DNA of 64,000 nucleotides from positions 62,001-126,000 of the forward strand of contig JACTMY010000002.1 in NCBI GenBank assembly GCA_014584395.1. The letters are read 5' to 3'. Shown one piece after another: positions 44,702-54,035 of the stretch. Source of the stretch: Planctomycetota bacterium (GTDB lineage: Bacteria; Planctomycetota; Planctomycetia; Gemmatales; HRBIN36). Under the pieces are notes generated by a model. The model did not search any database. It saw only the letters and a list, made by a program, of their open reading frames with translations, and was not told where the DNA came from. The translations under genes and the position numbers were made by a program. Each line of letters begins with the position of its first letter. The stretch's first letter is position 1.

Positions 44702-47533
44702 TCATTTCTTGGGGAGCATCGCCTCCGTCACGGTGAAGATATGAAAGAAGATTTGCATCCCACTTTGCCGCGCCGCGGCGGCAAACGGATCAGGCCCATG
44801 TTTCGGCGAGGTGGAAAAGCTGATATTGCCGCGGCGCATCTGACTGATCACGCGCGGGGATAAATCCTTTTCTTGTTCCGAGGTCAGGGGCTTTAACCAG
44901 TAATGAAACCCCTCCTTGGAGTAGGGATTTTCGGGTAATTGGGCGAGCACACCAGGGACCAACTCATCCAGCTTTTCCGCTTGCCGGCCGGTTTGCAGTT
45001 CATGTATCCGTAGGGCGATGACCAGTTGCAGCGCTCGATGCCAGGCGTGAACGTTTGGCTCCACGTGGTGCTGCGACCGAAAACTGGCCCCGCGACACAT
45101 GCCCTCCACGATGAAGCGCGCGATCTGCTTGGGGGTATAGGAAGAGGCGGCGCCGCGAAGTAGCGGCTCGGTCCAGCGTGCATCGTTCCGCGGGTGGTCC
45201 GGTCTAAAAAAATCGATGCTTGTTCGCGTGATGGGGTCCGAAGTCATGTCGATTTGGAGATGGGCGGCTTGGTAGAGGCGGAGGATGCGCTGCCGGCGCT
45301 GTTGCTCCCAGGGAGCCTTCAAGGCTTCTTGCGTCAGTAAGTTTTCCCAAGAATGCAGTTTGAAATGCAGGTTCGCGCCAGGATGGACCATCTCCTTGAG
45401 CTGCGCATCAAACCAAGGTTCCTTGAGTGGTCCGAGTTTGAGCATGCGATAGGCGTCCCGCTGCAAAGCAAGGCGATACGCCGGGACCCGCGCTTCCCAT
45501 TGGCGCAGCTCCTCCAGGGCCGTTTTAAGTTGCTCCTCCGTCAGGGGGTTGAGCAGCCAAAACTGATGAATGGCCACCATCATCTGCCGTTCAATGGTAG
45601 AGCCAGCCAAGTAGTCTATCGCGCCGCCATGCTCCCGGAGACGATGGGCGAACTCCATCCCGACGCGGATCCACTCCCAGCCCTCTTTAGGGTTCCCTTC
45701 CAAGGCCAATTGAAACACTCGCAGGCTGACCTGTCCCGCCCAGAAATGCCAGGCCCGCCGTTTGTCCTCTTGATCTTGAAAGGACAAGTCGTGCAGCGAA
45801 TAGGGGCAAAGCCGGGGGTCGTTTAAATAGTGGTTTTTGTACAACTCCAGCATCTGGTAAGAAAACTGCGTGGATGGATATTCCTTGAAGGTGACTTCTG
45901 CGGCGAGATCGCTTATCTCACGGTAATGTATCGGTGACTTGCCATACTCCGACTGTGTGGCATTCAAGGATTTCTCAGTATCGTGAAGAAGCATCACAAA
46001 AATATTATTGATGGGTATCCCATATCTGTCGTTCATTGGGAAGAAATAGGCTTGATCTTCATGCCGATAGAATAGACCGATATCTTGTCTCTTGATTTCA
46101 GATGAAGGCGCGACGGCGCCCAGACCTTCCTCCCAAGGTTCATCAGGCGGCTCAATGGCCCGATAGGCAAAGAACCCAGCGGAGTAACCCGCCGCGAGCA
46201 ACAGCACCAAAGCTGCCTTGGCGACGTGCCACCAGGAGCGATGGCGGGCTTGCAGCCAAGGCGCGACCCAGCGCATCGCCGTGATTAACAAGAGCGCGGT
46301 CAGCCCGCCCACGGCGGCAAGGGGACGCCAATCGATCGAGATGAATTGAATGCTATCCACCACCAGCGTCGGCATCCAAAAGTAGAGGATCGCCATCAAC
46401 AGCCCCAGGGAGGCGGCCAGCGTGGTCAAAACTTGATCCGTCAGCACCGTGACCCACTGAGCCAGGCTCCAGGCCAGCAGCATGGCGCACAAGGACGTCA
46501 GCAAGACCTTGCTGAACATGACGCCGCTCCACAGCGAATCGATTTTGTTGGTCTCGATTTGCACGGCAGCGCGCAGCAAGGTGCCAAGGAGCATGATGAG
46601 GAAGGCCAGCAGCGCCAAGGACAAGGTCAGAGTGAACCGCAAGGAGATGACTGGTTTCAGCGGTGCGCGTTGATCCGCCAGGTACATCCGGCCGAGCCGT
46701 TGATCGGGCAGCCAGACGAGCAAGCCGCACGCCAGACCTATGAGGGCCGAAGCAAGGACCCATCCGAGAGTGAAGGATTGAGGCAGCAACAGGAATCCCA
46801 GGCTGAGCGCCAGACCCAGAATGAACCCCGCGCTGAGGGCGTTCTGCCGCCACCACAACCAACTCATGGCGAGCCAGGGGCGAACGCGGGGCTGATCCGA
46901 AGGAAGATGTAGTCGCAAGCGGTCGGGCCAGCAGAAACGGCGCCGGGACCAGAACAGCAAGCCGCTCGCCATGGCGACTTGCCCAAGCAATCCCATCTCT
47001 TCGCCGAGGCAGAAATAGATAGGGGTCATGGAGAACCACACCGCAAACAACAACAGACCAGCCTTGAGCAAGGAGAGCATGACGGAGTGGCTGCGGGCCG
47101 AGACGACCAGGCCAGAGGCCAACCCCAAAGAGGCATAGACCAGCGGGATGGTCGTCGCATAGAGCGTCAGCGGATAGGAGTGGATTACCTCGGCGGCCTC
47201 GCGGAAGAAGGCATCCCGCAGGACATACAACAGGCACAGTGCAAACGCTTGCGCCAGGATCAGACCGGCGCCGACGATGATTTTCGTTCGCCATAGGTCG
47301 GCGTTGCTTCGGGCCAGCCGTTCGAGCCATTCCAGGGTCTGCCCTTCGCGATCGCTGGCGAGCATCATCGCGCCAACGAGCAAGCCATAGGCCCCCAACA
47401 GCCCGGGCAGCATTTGGTCGCGCACAAAGGGGCGATCCATGCCAAAGATCAGCATAAAGCCCAGAACGAAAAGCACCACCCAAGCCGGGCCATGTTCCCT
47501 GCATTCCTTCCAAACCAACGTCAGCAACATCAT
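44702..47533 (-). CDS. ABC-2 type permease with large extracytoplasmic C-terminal domain
   Basis: 943 residues. Residues about 1-480 hold roughly a dozen hydrophobic helices (AWVVLFVLGFMLIFGM, KAGLLLFAVWFSMTPIYF, AAVGGLTALLLITAMRW), with the SDREGQTLEWLERLARS motif typical of ABC-2 permeases. After a final helix about 465-485 comes an about 450-residue soluble region (DIGLFYRHEDQAYFF onward, ending LLEGTQ-free in SGMQIFFHIFTVTEAMLPKK) that resembles no family I know. The start overlaps the upstream ATPase stop as ATGATGA, so translation is coupled. Together with the ATPase it forms a transporter repressed or controlled by the adjacent GntR. Confidence 0.88.
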   Translation of the reverse strand: MMLLTLVWKECREHGPAWVVLFVLGFMLIFGMDRPFVRDQMLPGLLGAYGLLVGAMMLASDREGQTLEWLERLARSNADLWRTKIIVGAGLILAQAFALCLLYVLRDAFFREAAEVIHSYPLTLYATTIPLVYASLGLASGLVVSARSHSVMLSLLKAGLLLFAVWFSMTPIYFCLGEEMGLLGQVAMASGLLFWSRRRFCWPDRLRLHLPSDQPRVRPWLAMSWLWWRQNALSAGFILGLALSLGFLLLPQSFTLGWVLASALIGLACGLLVWLPDQRLGRMYLADQRAPLKPVISLRFTLTLSLALLAFLIMLLGTLLRAAVQIETNKIDSLWSGVMFSKVLLTSLCAMLLAWSLAQWVTVLTDQVLTTLAASLGLLMAILYFWMPTLVVDSIQFISIDWRPLAAVGGLTALLLITAMRWVAPWLQARHRSWWHVAKAALVLLLAAGYSAGFFAYRAIEPPDEPWEEGLGAVAPSSEIKRQDIGLFYRHEDQAYFFPMNDRYGIPINNIFVMLLHDTEKSLNATQSEYGKSPIHYREISDLAAEVTFKEYPSTQFSYQMLELYKNHYLNDPRLCPYSLHDLSFQDQEDKRRAWHFWAGQVSLRVFQLALEGNPKEGWEWIRVGMEFAHRLREHGGAIDYLAGSTIERQMMVAIHQFWLLNPLTEEQLKTALEELRQWEARVPAYRLALQRDAYRMLKLGPLKEPWFDAQLKEMVHPGANLHFKLHSWENLLTQEALKAPWEQQRRQRILRLYQAAHLQIDMTSDPITRTSIDFFRPDHPRNDARWTEPLLRGAASSYTPKQIARFIVEGMCRGASFRSQHHVEPNVHAWHRALQLVIALRIHELQTGRQAEKLDELVPGVLAQLPENPYSKEGFHYWLKPLTSEQEKDLSPRVISQMRRGNISFSTSPKHGPDPFAAAARQSGMQIFFHIFTVTEAMLPKK

Positions 47534-48420
47534 CGTCCCTCCTTGCGATCCAGGAGCACGGTGTAGCTTTCTTCCAGGGAGAGCGCGGCCGTCTCCACCC
47601 CCAGGACGTCCTCGCGGCCATGGAGGGCGTCCAGCGCGGGTTGAATGGGATTGAAGATGATCGCTTCCCAAAACGGCGGCTGGTCCTGGACGCGGAGGAT
47701 TTCGCCCAGCGTGCCGACGTCGGGAGGCACTTGCTCATACCGCAAGCGCAATCGCACGAGCCGTTGCTTCAGTTCCTCCATCGGGCACGTCAGGACCAAT
47801 TGACCGCCCGCCAGGAAGCCGACGTGGCTGGCGACGCGCTCCACCTCGGCGATCTGATGGCTGGCGATGAGGATCGTTTTGCCTTCGCCGGCCAGGTCGA
47901 CCATGCTCGACAGAAATTCGCGGCGGATGAACAGGTCCAGCCCCGAAGTGGGTTCATCGAGGAGCAGCACCTCCGGGTCCTGCGCCAGGGCCACGGCCAA
48001 CGCCGCCTTGGCGTATTGCCCCTTGGAGAGATGCCGCAGTTTGACGTTGAGGTCGAGGCCGAAGCGGCGCACCAGGTCCTGATAGCGCGTCCAATACCCG
48101 GCGGCATGGAACCCCGCGGTGAACCAGCCCAATTCGCCGACCGACATCCAATCGTAGAACTTCGGCTTCTCCGGCACGTAGCCCAGCCGGGGGCGAAGCT
48201 GATCCGAGTGGCGCCACGCGTCCAGGCCGAGCACCTCGCAGCGGCCCGACGTCGGCGGCAACAGGCCCGCCAACATCCGGATCGTCGTCGATTTCCCGGC
48301 GCTGTTTTCTCCCAGCAAGGCGAAGACCGACCCGGCGGGAATGGCCAGGGACAGCGACTGGATCACGACCTTCGCACCAAAGCCTTTGCGGACCTGATCG
48401 AGCACGATGGCGGCTGACAT
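47530..48420 (-). CDS. ABC transporter ATPase
   Basis: 296 residues. Walker A LLGENSAGKST (a Ser replaces the usual Gly, ENGAGKS-type), Q-loop region VPEKPKFYDWMSVGE, signature LSKGQYAK, Walker B LLLDEPTSGLD, H-loop ASHQ. The C-terminal about 80 residues are a non-ATPase extension. Start one base after the GntR stop and the permease start overlaps its own stop, so gntR, ATPase and permease are one tightly coupled operon. An ENSAGKS Walker A still has the catalytic Gly-Lys-Ser, so activity is expected. Confidence 0.93.
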   Translation of the reverse strand: MSAAIVLDQVRKGFGAKVVIQSLSLAIPAGSVFALLGENSAGKSTTIRMLAGLLPPTSGRCEVLGLDAWRHSDQLRPRLGYVPEKPKFYDWMSVGELGWFTAGFHAAGYWTRYQDLVRRFGLDLNVKLRHLSKGQYAKAALAVALAQDPEVLLLDEPTSGLDLFIRREFLSSMVDLAGEGKTILIASHQIAEVERVASHVGFLAGGQLVLTCPMEELKQRLVRLRLRYEQVPPDVGTLGEILRVQDQPPFWEAIIFNPIQPALDALHGREDVLGVETAALSLEESYTVLLDRKEGR

Positions 48421-48421
48421 G

Positions 48422-48823
48422 TTAGCGTTTCTCCTTTCGCGTCCGGGCCGAGTGGCGGCTGAGTTCGTCCTCGATCCACGCCTTGAGGACGTCTGGCTCC
48501 AGGCCGCTGTGCAGGGCTTCCTTGACGACCTGGCCGATGCGCTCCCGGATCCGCTGGGCGCGCAGCTCGCGGCAGCGTTTGCCGGCTTCCTCGGTCAGCC
48601 CCATGCCCATGCCGCGGCGGGCCGCGAGGATGCCTTGCCGCTCCAGTTCCTGATAGGCGCGGGCGACCGTGTTGGGATTCACGAGCAACTCTTTGGCCAG
48701 CTCGCGGATGCTGGGCAGCAGCGTGCCGTTGTCGATGACCTGAGCCGCCACCTGAAACACGATTTGGTGGATGATTTGTTCGTAGATGGGTTCGTCCGAC
48801 TCGGGACGGATTCGCAAGAGCAT
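48422..48823 (-). CDS. GntR-family (YtrA subfamily) transcriptional regulator
   Basis: 133 residues. Winged helix-turn-helix at about 10-75: PIYEQIIHQIVFQV, LLPSIRELAKELLVNPNTVARAY is the recognition region (residues 35-57, split here), and ELERQGILAARRGMGMGL the wing. The short C-terminal domain (about 50 residues) without an effector-binding fold is the YtrA type, which usually regulates a linked ABC transporter. GGAGG precedes the ATG at 48823. It is first in the operon and a palindrome sits directly upstream. Confidence 0.92.
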   Translation of the reverse strand: MLLRIRPESDEPIYEQIIHQIVFQVAAQVIDNGTLLPSIRELAKELLVNPNTVARAYQELERQGILAARRGMGMGLTEEAGKRCRELRAQRIRERIGQVVKEALHSGLEPDVLKAWIEDELSRHSARTRKEKR

Positions 48824-48842
48824 CGCGGCACCTCCGTCATAC

Positions 48843-48862
48843 TGTACTATGTGGATAGTACA
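48843..48862. promoter_or_regulatory. palindromic operator candidate for the GntR-ABC operon
   Basis: Perfect 8-bp inverted repeat TGTACTAT-gtgg-ATAGTACA, 20 bases in total, centred 30 bp upstream of the gntR ATG. The length and symmetry fit a dimeric GntR site; it could overlap the promoter. The sequence is not repeated elsewhere in the window that I can see, so regulation looks local and autogenous (inference). Confidence 0.8.
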
Positions 48863-49025
48863 CTAGCATGGTGGTGCGCCGGTGTCAAGGCCCCTGGATC
48901 AATATTTTGTGGTTGCCGTGCGGCGATCGCTCGTGAGGTGCGGGAGCGGGTGGAGCGCTCTACACAGCCCAGGGAATCTTCCTAGAATCAAGGAGACAGT
49001 GCACGCATTCCGTGGAGGTGGAGTC

Positions 49026-49538
49026 ATGATGGGGAAGTTGTCTCGTTGGTTGGCGGCAGGGTGCTGCTTGGCGCTCGGCTGGAGCGGTTCGACCCTGTGG
49101 GGGCAAGACCAGACGCCGCCCGCGCCGCCCGCTCCCACTCCTCCCGCGCCGCAGGCTACCAAGCCCTTTGTCGAAGGCAAGGACGAGAAGCGCATCAAGA
49201 CAGCGTCGGGCCTGGAGTACGTCGAACTCCGCGAGGGAGCCTTCAAACCCGCCGAGGCCGGCAATCTGGTCGAAGTGCATTACACCGGCTGGCTCGCCAA
49301 GGACGGGAAGAAGTTCGATACCAGCCTGGATCGCAAGGTCCCCTTCAAATTCACGTTGGGCCGCGGCCAGGTGATCAAGGGCTGGGATGAAGGCGTCGCC
49401 GGCATGAAAGCGGGCAGCATCCGCAGGCTTTATGTTCCCGCCAGTCTGGCCTATGGCGAGCGCGGTTATCCGCCGCAAATTCCGCCCAACGCGGATCTGA
49501 TTTTCGAGGTCGAGGTCGTCCGCATCACGACCTATTGA
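49026..49538 (+). CDS. FKBP-type peptidyl-prolyl isomerase, exported
   Basis: 170 residues. Signal peptide ([20 protein letters not shown]), a Pro/Ala linker ([13 protein letters not shown]), then an FKBP domain at about 65-170: [39 protein letters not shown] and [20 protein letters not shown]. The aromatic and acidic pocket residues (Tyr, Phe, Asp, Trp, Tyr) are present. A folding catalyst of the envelope space is expected. ATG 49026 or 49029. Confidence 0.93.
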   Translation: MMGKLSRWLAAGCCLALGWSGSTLWGQDQTPPAPPAPTPPAPQATKPFVEGKDEKRIKTASGLEYVELREGAFKPAEAGNLVEVHYTGWLAKDGKKFDTSLDRKVPFKFTLGRGQVIKGWDEGVAGMKAGSIRRLYVPASLAYGERGYPPQIPPNADLIFEVEVVRITTY

Positions 49539-49608
49539 TTTACTTTGGCTGGATTCGGTCCGCAATGGTCTTTCGGAACCATTCACTCTTGCGATGAGGA
49601 GCTGCAGC

Positions 49609-49941
49609 ATGGCCGCGACGGAATTGATGATCGAAGATGTGCAAGTGGGTTCCGGCGCCGAGGCGAAGTCCGGCGACAAGGTGGAAGTGCACTACACGGG
49701 CTGGCTGACGAACGGCACCAGCTTCGACAGCAGCCACAAGCGCAATCAACCCTTCAGCTTCGTTCTGGGCGAGGGGCGCGTGATCAAGGGTTGGGATCAA
49801 GGCGTGTCGGGCATGAAGGTGGGCGGCAAACGCAAGCTCACCATTCCGCCGCATCTGGGCTATGGCAGCCGGGGGGCGGGCGGCGTCATTCCGCCGGACG
49901 CCGAGTTGATTTTTGAAGTGGAACTGCTGCGGATTGTCTGA
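49609..49941 (+). CDS. FKBP-type peptidyl-prolyl isomerase, cytoplasmic
   Basis: 110 residues, a single FKBP domain without signal peptide: [38 protein letters not shown] and [23 protein letters not shown] at 49609 follows GAGGAGC at -6. It is 70 bp downstream of the exported paralogue, so the two look like a tandem duplication with one copy exported. Closely similar domain sequences support that. Confidence 0.93.
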   Translation: MAATELMIEDVQVGSGAEAKSGDKVEVHYTGWLTNGTSFDSSHKRNQPFSFVLGEGRVIKGWDQGVSGMKVGGKRKLTIPPHLGYGSRGAGGVIPPDAELIFEVELLRIV

Positions 49942-50051
49942 GCCGCGGCTTGCGGATCGCTCAACGACTTGGGGATGGCACGGTCGGCTGGCGTCGACCC
50001 TGGCCATCCCTTTTTTCTTATCCATGGCCCCGTTCAGCCGCTCATCATTCA

Positions 50052-50837
50052 TCATGCCAAGGGCAGATGTCCTTGCCCGGGCAGAACGACCGGGGCATAG
50101 CTGCTTTGTCCGCCGGTGACCAATTGGAAGAGGTCGCCGCCGCCCACGGGATGGGGCAGGGCGAACATTTCGCCATACTTGAACCCGCAACGCGAACCGA
50201 TGAAGCCGTTGTAACTGCCGACGAAATGGGCGACCCGGTCGAAGCGATCGACGTCGAACTGCGATTCATAGGCCCGGATCGCAGCCAGTTTCTGCTCGAA
50301 CGTGTCGGAAATATCCACGACAAACGTGCTGTGCCAATGACGCTGTTCGGCGTCGGAGGGGATGATGGCATACACCAAGTGCGGGACGCGGTAGGGCAGG
50401 GTGTGCTCAAAGCGGTCATCCCACTTGGTGAGCTGGGAGTAAAAGCGGGCGGCTTCCACGAGCATGTGGCCCTGATGATGGTCGGGGGAGGCGGCGGGGG
50501 TGCGGCCAGCCATCGTGATGACGATCTTGGGCCGATAGCGGCGAAGCAGCGTGGCAAGCACGAAGCGATTCTCCGGCACGTCCATCAGCACGCGGTTGGG
50601 CAAACCCACGTTCACCCGCAGGGGGATGCCCAAAATGTGCCGGGCCGCCTCCGCTTCCTTCTGGCGGATTTCAAGGGAGCCGCGCGGCGTCGGTTCGCCC
50701 GACGTCAAGTCAAACAGCCCCACGCGATAGCCCTGCTTGACGAGTTTGGCGAGGGTGCCGCCGCAGGTGATTTCCAGATCATCCGGGTGCGGCGCCACGG
50801 CCAACACGTCCAGGAAGGCTTGTTCTTCTGCTTTCAT
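50052..50837 (-). CDS. LmbE/PIG-L family deacetylase, BshB1-like
   Basis: 261 residues from the ATG at 50837, which has GAGGA at about -8; the ATG at 50846 is too close to that site. Zinc site AVAPHPDDLEITCGGTLAKL (16-35; His and two Asp), the LFDLTSGEPTPRGS segment and DHHQGHMLVEAARF with the third His. These features and size match BshB1 (N-acetyl-glucosaminyl-malate deacetylase of bacillithiol synthesis), but no bshA or bshC is nearby, so other GlcNAc-type substrates are possible. Confidence 0.87.
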   Translation of the reverse strand: MKAEEQAFLDVLAVAPHPDDLEITCGGTLAKLVKQGYRVGLFDLTSGEPTPRGSLEIRQKEAEAARHILGIPLRVNVGLPNRVLMDVPENRFVLATLLRRYRPKIVITMAGRTPAASPDHHQGHMLVEAARFYSQLTKWDDRFEHTLPYRVPHLVYAIIPSDAEQRHWHSTFVVDISDTFEQKLAAIRAYESQFDVDRFDRVAHFVGSYNGFIGSRCGFKYGEMFALPHPVGGGDLFQLVTGGQSSYAPVVLPGQGHLPLA

Positions 50838-50981
50838 GGCGGACATTCCTCGGCCAGGGGCTCTTTCCTTCATGGTTCGATCAAGGACATAGCATAGAAT
50901 ATGGAACGCAGCGATCCGTGAAGGGGTGATGAAACTGAAACCCATGCCCGATTCGGGAAGAGCAAGGGGGGCGCATGAGCG

Positions 50982-51368
50982 ATGGCGCGTTGTGAAGAGG
51001 GTTATCTCTGCGACGTATGCGGCCAGGAGGTCGAAGCGATCACCGAGTCGGACCTGTATCTCCGCTATGTGTTAGGCGAGGTGCCGCCGGAACGGCTGCC
51101 TCGTTCCCGGGAGCGGCATCTGCGCTGCAATCCCGCCGTGGCCCAATTCATCGTCGACGCCGCCTTTCCCCCCGTGAAATGCGAGGGGTCGTTCGCCAAG
51201 GAGGGTTTGGATGCCGCCTTCGTGCTTCAGGAAGAGCAGCGCGTCACGCGCGGCTGGCGGCGCTTGCAAAGCCTGCCCACATTGGGACTGACCATCGATC
51301 AGTATCCGCTCCCCGAAGTGATTGCTTCTTGGTCCGCGAGGAAACCAACCGCAACGGGCGAAGCCTGA
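50982..51368 (+). CDS. small CxxC protein of unknown function
   Basis: 128 residues. Cys10-Asp-Val-Cys13 near the N-terminus and a later His46 and Cys49 (ERHLRCNP) suggest a zinc-binding knuckle; the rest is helical (SDLYLRYVLGEVPPERLP, FIVDAAFPPVKCEG). No homologue family recognised, though similar short proteins seem to exist in planctomycetes. Ends exactly where the convergent TPR gene begins (no gap). Confidence 0.65.
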   Translation: MARCEEGYLCDVCGQEVEAITESDLYLRYVLGEVPPERLPRSRERHLRCNPAVAQFIVDAAFPPVKCEGSFAKEGLDAAFVLQEEQRVTRGWRRLQSLPTLGLTIDQYPLPEVIASWSARKPTATGEA

Positions 51369-52136
51369 TCAGCGAGCGAGCGGCTCGAGGCAGCGCGTGG
51401 GCAGCAGCGCCAGGGCCAGTTCGAGCCGCTCCTGTGGCGTGAGCCGGCTCTGCAGCGCACATTGGTCGGCGAGTTGCAGGGCGCTGCGAGCAGAGGAAGG
51501 CTGCCCCAAACGGTGATAGACGCGGTGCAAATACCAATGCACGCGGGCTTCTCGAGGGCGGCGCTGCCGGGCCGACTGCAATTCATCCACGGCTCGGGCC
51601 AGCAAGGACGTCGCGCTCGGCCCCTCCGCTTGATCGGTTTCCATGGCGCGGCGCTCGGCCAGCATGAATAAACCGATGCCGCGGTGAAGGTGTTCGTCAA
51701 AGGCCTGCTTTTGCGCCAGGGCGATGTCCACCAGCCGGCTATGACTGTGAATCAGATAGCGAAAGGCCAAGTCGCCTTTGATTTGCGCCAGGGCGATGAA
51801 CGTTTCGAAATAATGCCTGGCCTGGGGAAAACGCTCCATGCGAAAGAGCAGTTCCGCCAGTTGGGCACGAACTAAAATGGCTTCGGGATGCTCTTCGACG
51901 TGCTGTTCCAAGAGAGCGGCGGCCAGGTCTTGTCGTCCATCCACGAGTGCCGCCGCCGCCCTCTCGACCAACGATTCCGAGTCGTCGGCGGGGTCGACGA
52001 CCCGGGAACGGGGTGGACTGGGCTTGGTGCTGGATCGAACGGGGTCGCTGGCGCGGGCATTTGGACTCACCAGCAAATAGAGACAAGCCACCCCAAGGGC
52101 CGAGAGCCATGGCAAGCATCGGCGTAACTGGCGCAT
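51369..52136 (-). CDS. exported TPR-like protein
   Basis: 255 residues from the ATG at 52136; a TTG three codons earlier is less likely. N-terminal hydrophobic segment (CLPWLSALGVACLYLLVSP) acts as signal or anchor. Mature part is helical repeats with TPR spacing: VERAAAALVDGRQDLAAALL, LAELLFRMERFPQARHYFE, and RVHWYLHRVYHRLGQPSSAR. Binding partner unknown. It abuts the 128-residue CxxC gene tail to tail. Confidence 0.78.
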   Translation of the reverse strand: MRQLRRCLPWLSALGVACLYLLVSPNARASDPVRSSTKPSPPRSRVVDPADDSESLVERAAAALVDGRQDLAAALLEQHVEEHPEAILVRAQLAELLFRMERFPQARHYFETFIALAQIKGDLAFRYLIHSHSRLVDIALAQKQAFDEHLHRGIGLFMLAERRAMETDQAEGPSATSLLARAVDELQSARQRRPREARVHWYLHRVYHRLGQPSSARSALQLADQCALQSRLTPQERLELALALLPTRCLEPLAR

Positions 52137-52322
52137 CGTCGGCAACCCCGAGGAAATGGCGAGAAACCAAGCGGTCCGTAAAAGGGATATCGCCCTGGGG
52201 GGCTAGAGGAGATAAATCAAATGCAAAAGTGAAGAAAAGGAAGCGTCTTGCCGAGACGGCGGCCATGCTAAGATGGTAAAAATAGGGAGTGCGTCGACGT
52301 TTCGAGGAAAGGTGGGTTAGCG

Positions 52323-53060
52323 ATGCCCAAGATAGCCGCCATCATTTTGGCCGCGGGTCAATCGACCCGGTTCAAGGACCGGGAAAAAAAGCCATTTGCC
52401 ACGCTCGATGGGCGGGCGGTGTGGCTGCGATCCGCGGAATTGTTTGTCACGCGCGCCGACGTGGTGCAATCGCTCGTGGTCATCGCCCGGGAGGACGAGG
52501 AAAACTTTCGCCGCCGCTTCGGAGCGAACCTGGCCTTCATGAACGTGCGCATCGTGTTTGGCGGCGCCGCGCGGCACGATTCGGTCGCCAACGCCTTGGC
52601 GGAACTGTCCGAGGAAGCGGAACTCGTGGCCATCCACGACGCGGCACGCCCGTGCGTCACGATGGAACAGGTCGAAGCCGTCTGCCAGGCCGCGGCCAAG
52701 CACGGCGCCGCCATCGTGGCCTGTCCCATCCACGACACGATCAAGAAAGTCGCGGGAGGCAAGCGCATCGAAGCGACCCTGCCGCGCGAAGGATTATGGA
52801 TGGCCCAAACCCCCCAGGTCTTTCGCAAGGATTGGATCAAAGCCGCCTATGAACAGCGCAATCCCCAAAAGGCCAATATCACGGATGATGCGCAATTGGT
52901 CGAGGCTCTGGGCCATCCCGTGCACGTCGTGGAAGGCCATGCCTCCAACATCAAAATCACCGTGCCGAGCGACCTGTACCTGGCCGAAGCCATTTTGAAG
53001 TCCCGACCCAAACCCAAAACCACGAGTTACCATCCCTTCGCCGATGAAGCGAAATGGTGA
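52323..53060 (+). CDS. ispD: 2-C-methyl-D-erythritol 4-phosphate cytidylyltransferase
   Basis: 245 residues. Forms CDP-methylerythritol from MEP and CTP in the non-mevalonate isoprenoid pathway. Nucleotide loop IILAAGQSTRFKDREKK (7-23), GGAARHDSVANAL, the HDAARP motif, and QTPQVFRKDW with the C-terminal ITDDAQLVE substrate region. Standard length. It is 15 bp before the manA-type gene with no other isop genes in the window. RBS GAGGAAAGGTGGG precedes the ATG. Confidence 0.93.
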   Translation: MPKIAAIILAAGQSTRFKDREKKPFATLDGRAVWLRSAELFVTRADVVQSLVVIAREDEENFRRRFGANLAFMNVRIVFGGAARHDSVANALAELSEEAELVAIHDAARPCVTMEQVEAVCQAAAKHGAAIVACPIHDTIKKVAGGKRIEATLPREGLWMAQTPQVFRKDWIKAAYEQRNPQKANITDDAQLVEALGHPVHVVEGHASNIKITVPSDLYLAEAILKSRPKPKTTSYHPFADEAKW

Positions 53061-53075
53061 CGCCCAGGGGTGGCT

Positions 53076-54035
53076 ATGCCGCAGGCTCCTGACCGACCCA
53101 TCAAGTTCAAGCCGCATCTCATGCCGATGCCGTGGGGGGGGCGCCGCCTGGCGGATTGGCTGCCCGGCCCTTTTCCGGAAGGCAAAATCGGCGAAGCCTG
53201 GCTGCTCAGCGATCATCCCCTGCATCGCAGCGTCGCCGCGGACGGCCCCTGGCAAGGACAGACGCTGGACCAGTTATGGGCCCATCACGGCCAGGCCATG
53301 CTGGGCAGTCGATCCCGATGGCCGCTGCTGATCAAGCTCCTGGATGCGCGGGAGAATCTCTCCATCCAAGTTCATCCCGATGATGAGCGGGCCAAACGTT
53401 GGGCGCCTCAGGAAGGGGGGAAGTCCGAAGCCTGGTATGTCCTCGAAAGCCAGCCCGAGGGACGGATTTATTTGGACGTCAAGCGGGGGATCGATCCCGC
53501 AACGCTGCTCCGCGAGTTGACTCAAGGAACGCTGCCTCTGTGCATGGAGGTCTACCACCCGCACCCCGGCGAATGTTTCAACGTCCCCGCGGGGACGCTG
53601 CATGCCCTGGGGGCGGGGGTCGTCGTCCTCGAAGTGCAGCAGACCAGCAACGCCACCTTTCGGCTCTATGATTGGGGTCGTGTCGATGCCAAGGGTCAGC
53701 CCAGAGCTTTGCATCTGGAAGCCGGCCTGGCTTCGCTGCAGCCTCATTTGCCGGGGGCGGGACGGCAAGCGCCGAAACGCATTTCACCGGAACGGGAACT
53801 GCTGGTCGATACGCCCTTCTTCCGCATGGAGCGGTGGGCCGAGGGAAAACATGATTGGCAAGGGCCATCCTGTCTGTTTCATCTTGAGGGACCGCCCTTG
53901 GACCTCGCCGAGACGACATGTTCCCGGCATGAGTTACTCTTCCTGCCTGCCGCGGCCAAGCCCATGCTCTTGGAGTTAGCTCCAGGGCAAAGGCTCCTCC
54001 ACATCTCTTGGCCTGTCGACGTGCCGAACGTTTAG
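53076..54035 (+). CDS. manA: class I mannose-6-phosphate isomerase
   Basis: 319 residues. Interconverts fructose 6-phosphate and mannose 6-phosphate, feeding GDP-mannose synthesis and so the Gmd product in this window. Zinc site features: IQVHPDDERAK (Gln and His of IQVHPDD), then the central YHPHPGECFNVPAGTLHALG with the third His and Glu, and the conserved QQTSNATFRLYDWGR. Length is that of the short bacterial ManA type. The ATG at 53076 was preferred over GTG at 53070. The end overlaps the convergent BFD-like gene by four bases. Confidence 0.9.
   Translation: MPQAPDRPIKFKPHLMPMPWGGRRLADWLPGPFPEGKIGEAWLLSDHPLHRSVAADGPWQGQTLDQLWAHHGQAMLGSRSRWPLLIKLLDARENLSIQVHPDDERAKRWAPQEGGKSEAWYVLESQPEGRIYLDVKRGIDPATLLRELTQGTLPLCMEVYHPHPGECFNVPAGTLHALGAGVVVLEVQQTSNATFRLYDWGRVDAKGQPRALHLEAGLASLQPHLPGAGRQAPKRISPERELLVDTPFFRMERWAEGKHDWQGPSCLFHLEGPPLDLAETTCSRHELLFLPAAAKPMLLELAPGQRLLHISWPVDVPNV

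Noticed and set aside
46353-47738. 461-codon minus-strand alternative frame in the permease region
   Set aside because: Same strand but other frame than the permease; no membrane pattern or motif, and conflicts with the ATG overlap coupling.
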